From: Dehalococcoidia bacterium
Lineage (GTDB): Bacteria; Chloroflexota; Dehalococcoidia; Dehalococcoidales; RBG-16-60-22
DNA: 47,669 bases
Direction: 5' to 3'
Assembly (NCBI GenBank): GCA_003141235.1
Contig: PLLL01000069.1
Span: 8,734 to 56,402, forward strand
Made by a program: the position numbers and the translations under genes. Below, piece after piece: positions 37,137 through 46,511 of the stretch. The number at the start of each line of letters is the position of its first letter. Positions within the stretch are counted from its first letter, which is position 1. The notes under the pieces are model-generated. The model had not been told where the DNA came from. It did not search any database and was given only the letters and a program-made list of their open reading frames with translations.

Positions 37137-39823
37137 TTTGTCAATTTCACCTCAGATTGAGTATTTTTGTAGGCTTTGACCCTTACCGTCGGTTCAGCCG
37201 AGCCCGATATAGGACAAAAATGATGCTGGTCGTACCGGATCAGGGCATTAGGGTTAACGCCTTTACCCCGCGAAATCGGGTTGCCCTTAGCCCAGCTCCC
37301 CAGGCCGACCGCGGCTATCACCCTGGGGTGTATCAACTGAGTAAGTTTTACATTCCCCGTTATCTTATCTCCCCAGTGATTTTCAAGACAGATGCTATCG
37401 CCTTCTTTTATGCCTTTTGTGCGGGCTGTTTCCACGTTCATGGCGATATTATAAGTAAAAGGATTGAATGAAGCCACCTGGTTTATATATGGATTTTGCG
37501 CTGTGAATCTATAAGTCATCAGCGGGTCCCGCTGCGAGATGAAAAACAGGTCATATTCTGAATCAGGCGGCAATTCGGTGTGAATAACCGAGGGGAAATA
37601 GCTTGTCAGCGCGGTAAAATAGTCCCAGTTCAGATCAAAACCTATTTTCCCGGCTTTCTCTTTTGTGTCCTCCCTGTCCGCCTCGACACCCTCAAAATAT
37701 ATCGGCACCCGGGCCTGTATGAACCACCGCCAGTAGCATTCTTCGGGTCTCTTATTCCAGTTCATAAAGCCGTTATCGCGGAACCATTCCAGGCCTCGCT
37801 CCGCGCCGAAATGGTATTTCAGTATGCGGTCGACGAACTCTATATTGGTCACTATGTCCTTCGTATCGATAATACTGGGTATTTCCCGGTTCGTGCCTGC
37901 CTGCCTGCACTTCCGGAACGTATAAAAATCATCCAAACGCGCATTATAGGTCGGTCTGATTCCCACCCTGTCGGCGAGGTCGTTCATCACGTCCTGAATG
38001 TCTCTGGCCTCGCCGGTCGGCGCGGTGACCGGCATCCTGACGTGAAAGCTAAATTTGTCCATGCCTAGAGGGTAGTTATAGGTGACGCCGAAAGCGCTGG
38101 AGATATCCAGGGTTTCCAGATAATGAGACTCGGGCAAAACGATATCGCAAAAGCCTTCTGTGGTCTCGTTATGGAACGGCTGTAAGGCAAAGGAAAATGG
38201 GACCTGTCCGAGAAACTTTGCGGCGGATTCCGGTCTGGTATTATTCATTAATGTATTGGCGCCGTAGGTGAAAAAGACTGCCGGCTCAAAAGTGCGGCCG
38301 GCTTTGGTCCATAATTCTTCCCAGTCCTCGGCATAGGGGTAAATATTAGAACTGGAGTGTGATAATACGTCGGAAAAGTTCATCGCGGTGCCCGCGTCCG
38401 CCACTTTCCGGGGCGGCCACGCCGCCTGACCGATAGGCCAGGGGCCGGGGGTCAGCATACCGTCCACGCCGCCAAAAGGTGCATATTTGAAACCGTCTGT
38501 TCCGGCGTAACCAAGACTTCTGGCTGCCCCTGAACCCAGCAGACCCCCGCAGACATCCTGATTACCCAGTAAAATATTTATCTGGTGCATTGCGCTGTAC
38601 TGGTGAAAGGAATTCTGATGGGTTTGCAGCCCTTTATATCCCACCACGCAGGCGGGCCTGTAAGGAACTTTTACACCTTCGATTTCAATAAAGCTTCCTA
38701 TTCTGGCTTCGTCAACGAGTTCCCTTGCCAGCCTCCGTATTGTAGCGGCGGGCACTGTGCTTATCGTGGAAGCCCAATCGGGCTGGTACTGTTTGAGATG
38801 CTCTTTTATCAGGACGAAAGCCGGCTGGCAGGCTAACCCCTGAGCCGTGTATTTCCCCTCAATCGCCGGATGCGTTAACGTCGGGTCATCATAGGTTTTC
38901 ACTTTACCGTCGGCTTCATCGAAAAGCAGCGGCTTTTTAGTCTGTGCGTCCCGCACATACAGGCGGTCAGGGCCAACCAGGTAAGCGCCGTTGGTCTTGT
39001 GCCTGAGGTATTCCTTATCATAAATACCTATCTCGTTAACAATGAGGTTGGCTATCGCCAGAAAAACCGCTATATCCGTCGCGGGTAAAATCGGTATCCA
39101 TTCTTCGCCCTTTGTAGCCACGGTGAACCCCTGCGGGTCCATGACCTTCATTTTCAGGCCTCTCTCCCGGGCCGCCGCCGCCATGCGTATACTCGTACTG
39201 GCGCTACGCCCACCGCCCCACCCTTCATTACCTCCGCAGCGAAGCACATAGTTACAATAACGGTAGTCCGGGATGATGTCCCAGGCCGCATATTGTAAAG
39301 CCCCCAGGTGATGGGCGCTGGCGCCGCACATAACGCCGGGCCCGCCGGAAGCGCCGCTGCCGCCAAAAGCCATCATAAAGCGGTAAAATGATACGTTGGC
39401 CCTCATGCCGCCGGTAGGTCCGGGGGTAAAAGCGAAAAATGCCGACCTCGGGTCTTTCTTTCTGGCCGCGGTAAGCTTATCGGTAATAACATCGAAGGCC
39501 TCTTCCCAGGAAATACGCTGCCATTTCGGGTCTTCGTACAGCCCTTTCTTTGGGTTAGTCCTTTTAACCGGATAAAGAATCCTGTTGGGATTATACCAGT
39601 CCATGAGGGCGCTAACTCCCCTGGCGCAAAGCCCCCCTTGAGCCCCGCGGTCGCTATCGGGAACGCCCTCTATAGCAATCGGCTTCCCGTCAAGAACCCT
39701 GACACGTATAGCGCACTCGTTATAGCAGAGAGAACAGATGCTGTGAACCCAGTGGTCTTTTTGTTTATCTCTTTCCCCGAAGACTTTCCGGTAGCGCTCA
39801 CGGTCATTCTCAACAATACCCAT
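37133..39823 (-). CDS. Molybdopterin oxidoreductase catalytic subunit (DMSO reductase family), no recognisable Tat signal
   Basis: CSLCYNECAIRVRVLDGKPIAIEGVPDSDRGAQGGLCARG; LLGNQDVCGGLLGSG; C-terminal molybdopterin dinucleotide-binding domain; 4-nt overlap with FeS subunit. Confidence 0.94.
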   Translation of the reverse strand: MGIVENDRERYRKVFGERDKQKDHWVHSICSLCYNECAIRVRVLDGKPIAIEGVPDSDRGAQGGLCARGVSALMDWYNPNRILYPVKRTNPKKGLYEDPKWQRISWEEAFDVITDKLTAARKKDPRSAFFAFTPGPTGGMRANVSFYRFMMAFGGSGASGGPGVMCGASAHHLGALQYAAWDIIPDYRYCNYVLRCGGNEGWGGGRSASTSIRMAAAARERGLKMKVMDPQGFTVATKGEEWIPILPATDIAVFLAIANLIVNEIGIYDKEYLRHKTNGAYLVGPDRLYVRDAQTKKPLLFDEADGKVKTYDDPTLTHPAIEGKYTAQGLACQPAFVLIKEHLKQYQPDWASTISTVPAATIRRLARELVDEARIGSFIEIEGVKVPYRPACVVGYKGLQTHQNSFHQYSAMHQINILLGNQDVCGGLLGSGAARSLGYAGTDGFKYAPFGGVDGMLTPGPWPIGQAAWPPRKVADAGTAMNFSDVLSHSSSNIYPYAEDWEELWTKAGRTFEPAVFFTYGANTLMNNTRPESAAKFLGQVPFSFALQPFHNETTEGFCDIVLPESHYLETLDISSAFGVTYNYPLGMDKFSFHVRMPVTAPTGEARDIQDVMNDLADRVGIRPTYNARLDDFYTFRKCRQAGTNREIPSIIDTKDIVTNIEFVDRILKYHFGAERGLEWFRDNGFMNWNKRPEECYWRWFIQARVPIYFEGVEADREDTKEKAGKIGFDLNWDYFTALTSYFPSVIHTELPPDSEYDLFFISQRDPLMTYRFTAQNPYINQVASFNPFTYNIAMNVETARTKGIKEGDSICLENHWGDKITGNVKLTQLIHPRVIAAVGLGSWAKGNPISRGKGVNPNALIRYDQHHFCPISGSAEPTVRVKAYKNTQSEVKLTK

Positions 39824-40131
39824 TACCAGATCTCCTTCCTACCCCCACACTAATCAGAACAAGGTTGCCCCAAAACCATCCTTAATTTGATGTTTAACCT
39901 TTTGATACGATTATAAACGCCTGTTAAAAAAAATAGCAAATAGGATGTTCATACTTAACTGCCTGATGTTGCTTCATTAGTTTTCCCCACTACTTAAAAT
40001 ACGCATACGCTTCTTTCTGGGTAATCTTACTTTTGCAGCTAACTGCTTCAATGCTCTAACCGGCATCAAAAAGGCTATAGATTTGATAATCATGCTCCAG
40101 TTAACATAAGGGCTTTATTAGCTACAAAAAG

Positions 40132-40196
40132 TGGTGGGCGATAATGGACTCGAACCAATGACCCTCCCGATGTTATCGGGATGCTCTAACCAGCTT
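40132..40196 (-). tRNA. Truncated tRNA-like fragment (3' ~65 nt including CCA)
   Basis: Reverse complement AAGCTGGTTAGAGCATCCCGATAACATCGGGAGGGTCATTGGTTCGAGTCCATTATCGCCCACCA; no matching 5' acceptor strand upstream. Confidence 0.5.
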
Positions 40197-40371
40197 GGTG
40201 GTATATGGTGGGCCACAGTGTACAATACGCAGAACTTTTAAACTGTCGTTCAATCTGGCTATTTAACTTAACGCTCCTATAACGTGATTATAAATGGTAA
40301 ACTGCACAGTCTGCAACGGGCAATCTTTCCAGTTTCAGTGGTCATTGACTGGAGGAAGCCGGTGGTAGAAT

Positions 40372-40388
40372 CTTATAAGCCTTATAAG
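40372..40388. promoter_or_regulatory. Tandem CTTATAAG palindromes upstream of the C2H2 gene
   Basis: CTTATAAG-C-CTTATAAG, 25 bp upstream of the start codon. Confidence 0.5.
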
Positions 40389-40412
40389 ATAATCCTAAAT
40401 TGGAGGTGGAAC

Positions 40413-40697
40413 ATGAGCAGAACTAATCTCCAGCCAAAAAATAAAAAAGCCATTCAATGCCCAGATTGTGGCAAATGGCTTACTCTCCAGGGTTATGGCG
40501 GTCATCGTCGTTTCTATCATGGCGAATACCAAAAGGATTTGAAGCGACAACTTTTTAATCGATTAATTGCTTTGAAAAAAGCTAATAAAATATCTCAACC
40601 CATGTTGGCAGCTATGTCTACCACTTTAGGCGATTACTCAAAGTCCACAATGGAAGAGATTTTGGAGATAAGGGACTTCATTGATAGTATTCCGTAG
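40413..40697 (+). CDS. Small C2H2-like zinc-finger protein (94 aa)
   Basis: QCPDCGKWLTLQGYGGHRRFYHG (C-x2-C-x11-H-x4-H); SD ggaggtggaac-ATG; start revised from the track ORF at 40284. Confidence 0.8.
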   Translation: MSRTNLQPKNKKAIQCPDCGKWLTLQGYGGHRRFYHGEYQKDLKRQLFNRLIALKKANKISQPMLAAMSTTLGDYSKSTMEEILEIRDFIDSIP

Positions 40698-40705
40698 GTG
40701 CCTAT

Positions 40706-40757
40706 CTACCGGGGGAGGGCTGCAGGCAAACCGCTACAGCCGGGTAGCGATGTTTTT
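40706..40757 (+). terminator. Nested hairpin followed by T-run, likely terminator of the C2H2 gene
   Basis: CTACC / GGTAG outer and GGCTG / CAGCC inner pairs, then cgatgTTTTTT. Confidence 0.55.
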
Positions 40758-40872
40758 TCCTCCACCGTTGTCTCTGGAAATTGGCTAACTGATTGGCCCC
40801 TTATACGTTTCACCGGAACGGGTTAGGCAGATCGGCCTGCTACTGAACATTACGATGTAAAGTTCAAGTGTC

Positions 40873-41949
40873 TCAAAGCCCATCACTGGAATACTGTGTT
40901 GGTGATTTACCTTGCTTCTTCACCACCATGGGGTAACTGGCACGAGTAACCCTTTCGGTTACACTTATCAACTCGACTTCGTGCCACAATTCATCGCCAT
41001 AGTCGAAGAGATAGAGGATTTTCGGGCCGCCGTACAGGGCAAGGCTGTCAATTCTGATACGGGTGGCAAGTTTTTTCGTTCCGTCGGTATCAATACCGGG
41101 TGAAGTATATTCACTCTCCCTGTCATAGGGCTTGTTGCTTAAGAAGAAGCTGTACTGATGTTCCTCAGAACGGTCGAAGGCTTTGAATATGGCTTTGTGC
41201 AGACTGGAAAGCATCTGGTTTCCTTTTATATCGATAATCCGCCAGATATCAGGTTTGTCTCTGAGTGATACTTTAAACCTGTGGACGAAGTGGGTGTTAG
41301 TATAGGCTGAGGGTCTTGTCTTTACTTTAGCTGCTCTCTCATCCTGTTGACTGAATCCCTTACTAAAGCTGAGAACTTTATTCCAGACATCCTGAGCTAC
41401 AGCATTGGTGGGGTCCAGCCTTACAGCTCTTTCCGCATATTCCCTGGCCTTGTCTATATTGACTGAGGATAGATAAGCCACGGCCAGGTCGGTCAGGATA
41501 TTAACGTTGGCCGGCGCCAGACGGCTTGCCTTTTCAAGAGAAACTAATCCCTTGGCTGCATCGCCATTTTCATATAAAGCCCAACCCAGCCCGCGTAGAT
41601 ACTCGCCATTGTTCGGCTCCTTTTTAACCGCTCTCTCAAATTCTGGAATAGCCTTGTCCCATTGTCGCTTGTAGGAATAGACGAAACCCAATATGTAGCG
41701 GTAGCCAGGGTTCTCTGGCTTGAGGTTTATCGCTTTCTTAACGTGTTCCTCAGCCAGGTCAAGCTTCTGTAACGTGAGAAATATATCCCCGAGATAGGCA
41801 TTGGCATACTCGACGGCAACCGTGTTATCACCGTACCTCACTAGGATGTATTTATAGATTTCGATGGCTTTATCAAAATCGCCGCGTTCGATAAAACCTC
41901 TGGCGTCATCCCATATTGAATTTAATTCTGGAAGGTCCTCTTTACCCAT
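40873..41949 (-). CDS. TPR-repeat protein with C-terminal PRiA4_ORF3-like domain
   Basis: TPR units; YTNTHFVHRFKVSLRDKPDIWRIIDIKGNQMLSSLHKAIFKAFDRSEEHQYSFFL...YLFDYGDELWHEVEL. Confidence 0.85.
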   Translation of the reverse strand: MGKEDLPELNSIWDDARGFIERGDFDKAIEIYKYILVRYGDNTVAVEYANAYLGDIFLTLQKLDLAEEHVKKAINLKPENPGYRYILGFVYSYKRQWDKAIPEFERAVKKEPNNGEYLRGLGWALYENGDAAKGLVSLEKASRLAPANVNILTDLAVAYLSSVNIDKAREYAERAVRLDPTNAVAQDVWNKVLSFSKGFSQQDERAAKVKTRPSAYTNTHFVHRFKVSLRDKPDIWRIIDIKGNQMLSSLHKAIFKAFDRSEEHQYSFFLSNKPYDRESEYTSPGIDTDGTKKLATRIRIDSLALYGGPKILYLFDYGDELWHEVELISVTERVTRASYPMVVKKQGKSPTQYSSDGL

Positions 41950-42094
41950 AGTTCGTCCTCATGCAGTTGATGTTGATTCAATGATACCATACGGTAAAAA
42001 GTGAGGGTAACTTTCAGATGAAAAGTATCACTAGGTAACATTACAAGCTTTTGTTACATCTAATTTAGCGTCATTCCTGTGGATAGCAAAAAGG

Positions 42095-42628
42095 TTAATC
42101 CTTGGCCGTTCGTTTTAAAAAAGGTGGTTTATAATCTAAACCGAGCAAGCTACGGGCCTGTTTCTGCAATTGATTTAAATATAAAACGAGCTTCCGTTTA
42201 TCCGCCGCTGACAGGGAAGAAAATATCATTTCGATTGACTCTCGAGTCACACCTTCGTATCTGTCCTTCCCCTTTTTCGTCATGATGACTTTAAAAACCT
42301 TTTCCTTAGATACTTTTACCTTTTTTACCAATCCGGCCTTTTCCATTCTGTTGACTAGGGTGGATACCGAATGGCGTTGACGCAGGGTAAAAGAGGCTAT
42401 CTGGTTCATCGTTGCCGAGCCACCCCGGATTTTCAACACGTATAAAACCTGGGCCTGTTCCTTGGTAAGATTATACTGGGCGAGTTCCAGTAACCGCGAT
42501 CTGGTCACCGCGAAGTGTGCTTGGTCCAAGAGTACCCATATATCGTGGTCATTATCCGGATTAAAATTGGTATCCTCTGCGGGCGAATCTCGATTAATGC
42601 GGTGGCTCTGTTTCTGGTGCATTTTCAT
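42095..42628 (-). CDS. MarR-family transcriptional regulator
   Basis: TKEQAQVLYVLKIRGGSATMNQIASFTLRQRHSVSTLVNRMEKAGLVKKVKVSKEKVFKVIMTKKGKD. Confidence 0.88.
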   Translation of the reverse strand: MKMHQKQSHRINRDSPAEDTNFNPDNDHDIWVLLDQAHFAVTRSRLLELAQYNLTKEQAQVLYVLKIRGGSATMNQIASFTLRQRHSVSTLVNRMEKAGLVKKVKVSKEKVFKVIMTKKGKDRYEGVTRESIEMIFSSLSAADKRKLVLYLNQLQKQARSLLGLDYKPPFLKRTAKD

Positions 42629-42672
42629 AAATTGTTATTACCACCCGTTTTTAGAAATGGCGTTATCCATTT

Positions 42673-42686
42673 TGGCATAGTTGCCA
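42673..42686. promoter_or_regulatory. Dyad TGGCA-tagt-TGCCA upstream of the marR-like gene
   Basis: Perfect 5-bp arms, 45 bp upstream of the start codon. Confidence 0.4.
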
Positions 42687-42750
42687 CCAATGTTCAAGTT
42701 ACCGTAGCTATGGAGCGGGCGGTACTGAAATATATGGTGATGGACATTTG

Positions 42751-43653
42751 TTAGAGTGTGCCTCGGAGTCTGGGATCTAAAGCGTCCCTCAAGCCATCGC
42801 CCACCATATTGAAGGAGAGTACTGCGAGTGTAATGGCAATACCCGGCGCAAAAGAAAGCAACGGATTGAGGAACAGGTAATTGTATCCATCACTCACCAT
42901 AGAGCCCCAGGTGGCCGTCCCCGGCTCAACGCCGATGCCCAGAAAACTTAAGCCGGCCTCGGACAAAATCGCCGAGCCTATCGTGAGAGTCAACAGCACC
43001 AGCAGGGGCGGAAACGAGTTAGGCAGGATGTGTCGGAGCAATATGCGGGTATCCGTCGCTCCGAGTGAGCGCGCTCCGGTGATATAATCGTCCTCTTTAA
43101 TAGAAAGCACCTGTCCGCACATCAACCGGCAATATCCCGGCACCATCGCTATGCCCAGCGATAGAATCACGCCCTTCAGACCGCCTCCGATAGCCGTGGC
43201 GATGGCCAAAGCCAGCACCAGTGGTGGCAGAGACATCATAGCATCGGTGATTCTCATGATGATATTATTTGCCCAGCCTCTGAAATACCCGGCCAGAATG
43301 CCCAGGGACATGCCTATTAAGCTGGCGATACCGATGACCAGGATACCTACCATGAGCGAAATACGCGAGCCGTAAATGACGCGGCTAAGCACGTCCCGGC
43401 CAAGCTCATCGGTACCGAGGAGGTGTTCGCGCGAAGGCTGCTGCAGCCTTGTTTCCAGCGACTGCTTATCAGGGCTATAAGGGGCCACGAGCGGGGCAAA
43501 TACCGCCATGAAAATAATTCCCAAGACGATAACCATGCCAACCACTACTATCCACCGGCTGAACATTACCCTGAAGATGCGTCTGGCCTCGCTGGCCTGG
43601 CGTATTGCCGGCCCCGCCCCGGCATTTTCTTCAGCTATCGGTGTGGGTTGCAT
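42751..43653 (-). CDS. Peptide-type ABC transporter permease (DppC-like)
   Basis: LLGTDELGRDVLSRVIYGSRISLMVG; MVGDGLRDALDPRLRGTL. Confidence 0.94.
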   Translation of the reverse strand: MQPTPIAEENAGAGPAIRQASEARRIFRVMFSRWIVVVGMVIVLGIIFMAVFAPLVAPYSPDKQSLETRLQQPSREHLLGTDELGRDVLSRVIYGSRISLMVGILVIGIASLIGMSLGILAGYFRGWANNIIMRITDAMMSLPPLVLALAIATAIGGGLKGVILSLGIAMVPGYCRLMCGQVLSIKEDDYITGARSLGATDTRILLRHILPNSFPPLLVLLTLTIGSAILSEAGLSFLGIGVEPGTATWGSMVSDGYNYLFLNPLLSFAPGIAITLAVLSFNMVGDGLRDALDPRLRGTL

Positions 43654-43667
43654 GATTTCATATCTCC

Positions 43668-44609
43668 CTAGTTATAGTGTATCCTGGGGTCAAGCCAGCT
43701 ATATGATATATCAACCGCAAGATTGGCCAGCACTACCGCCAGCGCGATTACCAGCGTACAGGCCTGGACAACAGGAACGTCCTTGTTCGTGGCGCCCTGG
43801 ACCAGGAATCTTCCCATGCCGGGGATGTTAAATACCCTCTCGACCAGCACCGAGCCCCCGAAAAGAAAACCGAGCTGCAAACCGAGCAGCGTTATCACCG
43901 GAATGAGGGCATTCTTTAAAGCATGCTTAACGACGACAACTTTTTCCAGGAGGCCTTTAGCCCTGGCCGTGCGGATATAGTCACGCCGCAGCACCTCGAG
44001 CATGCTGGAGCGGGTCTGGCGGGCTAAAGCCGCGACGGCGGGAATCGCCAGGCAGATGATAGGCATAATCGCATGCTTGATGCTTAGCCAGAAATTGTCA
44101 AAAGGAGATATATATCCCTGGATAGGAAGCCAGCCCAGCTTAAGCCCGAAATAATAGATTCCCAGCGCGCCCAGCCAGAAAACGGGAACCGAAATGCCGA
44201 AGTTGGCGAAAAACGTTATCAGAGAGTCCAGCAGGCTGGCCCGCTTAACCGCGCAGATGATGCCGGCGGCAATGCCGAGTACGCTGCCGAAGACCAGCGC
44301 AATCAAAGAATAATAGAGGGTAATCGGCAATCGGGTGATTATCGCTTTACCGATATTCTCATGGTAGATTGATTGCCCGAACTGAAAATGAATCGCGCCT
44401 AAAAGCCAGTGCTCGTACTGCACGGGCAGGGGACGGTCCAGCCAAAGCTGTTTTCTTACATCTTCCAGCTGTTCTTTACTGGCCTGTGGGCCGAGCATTG
44501 TAATCGCGGGATCTCCGGGTATCAACTGTATGAGAAAAAAGATAATGATTGTGACCAGGAAAAGGACGACGAGACCTAAAAGTAATCTCCGGACGATGTA
44601 GCTTGCCAA
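43668..44609 (-). CDS. Peptide-type ABC transporter permease (DppB-like)
   Basis: ASYIVRRLLLGLVVLFLVTIIIFFLIQLIPGDP; TTG start with GGAG SD. Confidence 0.94.
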   Translation of the reverse strand: MASYIVRRLLLGLVVLFLVTIIIFFLIQLIPGDPAITMLGPQASKEQLEDVRKQLWLDRPLPVQYEHWLLGAIHFQFGQSIYHENIGKAIITRLPITLYYSLIALVFGSVLGIAAGIICAVKRASLLDSLITFFANFGISVPVFWLGALGIYYFGLKLGWLPIQGYISPFDNFWLSIKHAIMPIICLAIPAVAALARQTRSSMLEVLRRDYIRTARAKGLLEKVVVVKHALKNALIPVITLLGLQLGFLFGGSVLVERVFNIPGMGRFLVQGATNKDVPVVQACTLVIALAVVLANLAVDISYSWLDPRIHYN

Positions 44610-44755
44610 TTTACTCCGTCTTACTCTCCGGTGGATTTAAAACAGTTGAAAATATTAGGTTGATTTGATAATAAATAAAGTTCAAGCGCATGTCAACTAA
44701 ATAGAAAGACAAAATGCTCTTTTCAATCTGGTCCTATTAACGCGCCAAGGAAGCA

Positions 44756-44783
44756 GGGGTGGGCCGGCCTCCCGACCCACCCC
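44756..44783 (-). terminator. Intercistronic hairpin between SBP and permease genes
   Basis: GGGGTGGG-N12-CCCACCCC. Confidence 0.55.
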
Positions 44784-44800
44784 CAGTATTCAAGTTCGGG

Positions 44801-46417
44801 CTAATGCTCCATCCAGGCATCTTGCGGCGTCCACTGTCCGCCTTCAATCATGTCCAGTCCATCGTTATGGACTTTCGTTTGCCTGAAGGTAATATCATCG
44901 ACTACCCATAGTGGAATCATGACTGACTGTTCGCCGAAGACCCTGTCCTGGACTTTCCAGGTAAGCGCCTGCTTGGTCTTGTCGTCCGGAGCGGCCTTGG
45001 CGTCCTTAATCATCTGGTCGGTCTGGGCCGTATACAGTACACAGGGCATCAGCGGGGCGCCTGTCTGCACCCATCCCAGCCTCGAAAGGACATCACCATC
45101 GGGCTGTACCGAGATCAGAAGCAGGCCGTTGTCCCAGCCCTTCATAATGGGAGCGAACAGGCCGGCAACGTCGAGGACCCTGATATCAAGGTTGATGTTT
45201 ACCGCCGCCAGCATATCTTTTACCGCCTGCAGCACCGTAACATGGACCGGGTTGCACTGGATGTAGGTGTTGAACCCGTTCGGGTAGCCGGCGGCCGCGA
45301 GAAGCGCTTTGGCTTTAGCGGGGTCGTAAGGGTGTCCTACCATATTGGGGTCATAACCGAAGTTGCCGGGCGGGCCCCACTCGTTGGTGACCACAGCGTG
45401 GCCATAAAAGAGGTTCTTCGCAATTGTGTTCTTATCAATGGCGTACTCCAGAGCATTGCGGACGCTTTGATTGGCATAGACAGAATCCGCGTTGCCGCCA
45501 TCAGGGACTATCATCCACTGTACTGTGCCGTTGCCGTTTTTGATGGCAGTCTCGGTATACTTATTTCCCACCTCCAGCGTACTGGCCTGAAGCGGCGACA
45601 CCGCGAAAATGGCATTCGTCTCGCCCGCCTGGAAAGAGGCTTGGCGCGTGGTATCATCAGCGATAAAGACGAATTTGATTCCGTCAAGATAGGGTTTGCC
45701 TTTCTGCCAGTAGTTATCGTACCTCTTGTAGATGATAGACACGTCGTGCTGCCAACTGACGAACTGGAAGGGGCCGGTGCCTACCGGGTTCGCCTGGATC
45801 CAGGTCTCGTCGTGCGCGTTCGCGGCGGTAGGCGAAATCATGCCGCCGGCTGACCAGCACACATCATACACAATAGAGCTGTCCCATTGTTTGAGATTAC
45901 AACGGACGGTAGAAGTATCGACCACGTCGATGGATGCGACGCTCTGCATCTCTTGTTTTTTCATGGCTATCTCGTGGTCGAGGTTCCACTTCACGGCCGC
46001 AGCATCGAAGGTGGTGCCGTCATGGAAGGTGATGCCTTTTTTAATCGTGATGGTCAGGGTCTTGGCCACGGGGTCGGTTTTCCAGCTATCCGCCAGCCAG
46101 GGCACTATGTTGCCATTGTTATCAAAGATAGCGAGGTACTCGATGGCTGGTTTCTGCATCAGTTTGGAGGCTTTCTGCGTCCCTGACGGGTCGCCGATCA
46201 TGTTAGTATCGGCGTTTAGAGAAATTACCAGAGTGCCGCCATACTGCGGCGTCAGTGTCGTGGTAGCGGCTGCCGGCTTAGTCGTGGCTGCCGCAGTTGT
46301 TGACGCCGGGGTCGTTGCCGCGGACTTCGTGCCGCAACCGGGAATCAGCATCAACAAAATGATTGATAGCGCTATTGCCAGGTAGGCGAGCTTGAGGATG
46401 GGTCTTTTCTTTATCAC
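44801..46417 (-). CDS. Peptide/oligopeptide-type ABC transporter substrate-binding lipoprotein
   Basis: Lipobox LIPGCGTK, Thr/Ala linker, KTLTITIKKGITFHDGTTFDAAAVKWNLDH; GTG start after aaggaggtgccctg (track ORF begins 46456). Confidence 0.93.
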   Translation of the reverse strand: MIKKRPILKLAYLAIALSIILLMLIPGCGTKSAATTPASTTAAATTKPAAATTTLTPQYGGTLVISLNADTNMIGDPSGTQKASKLMQKPAIEYLAIFDNNGNIVPWLADSWKTDPVAKTLTITIKKGITFHDGTTFDAAAVKWNLDHEIAMKKQEMQSVASIDVVDTSTVRCNLKQWDSSIVYDVCWSAGGMISPTAANAHDETWIQANPVGTGPFQFVSWQHDVSIIYKRYDNYWQKGKPYLDGIKFVFIADDTTRQASFQAGETNAIFAVSPLQASTLEVGNKYTETAIKNGNGTVQWMIVPDGGNADSVYANQSVRNALEYAIDKNTIAKNLFYGHAVVTNEWGPPGNFGYDPNMVGHPYDPAKAKALLAAAGYPNGFNTYIQCNPVHVTVLQAVKDMLAAVNINLDIRVLDVAGLFAPIMKGWDNGLLLISVQPDGDVLSRLGWVQTGAPLMPCVLYTAQTDQMIKDAKAAPDDKTKQALTWKVQDRVFGEQSVMIPLWVVDDITFRQTKVHNDGLDMIEGGQWTPQDAWMEH

Positions 46418-46511
46418 CAGGGCACCTCCTTCTTGATACTCCGGATGATCATTCATGCAGGAATATCGTTGCCTAATATCATACCACTTTTTAGATATTT
46501 GTAAAACATAT

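Noticed and set aside
37580-38068. 162-aa plus-strand ORF
   Set aside because: Antisense to the molybdopterin oxidoreductase gene, no family resemblance.
45242-46385. 203-aa and 217-aa plus-strand ORFs
   Set aside because: Antisense to the second SBP gene, overlapping each other in different frames.
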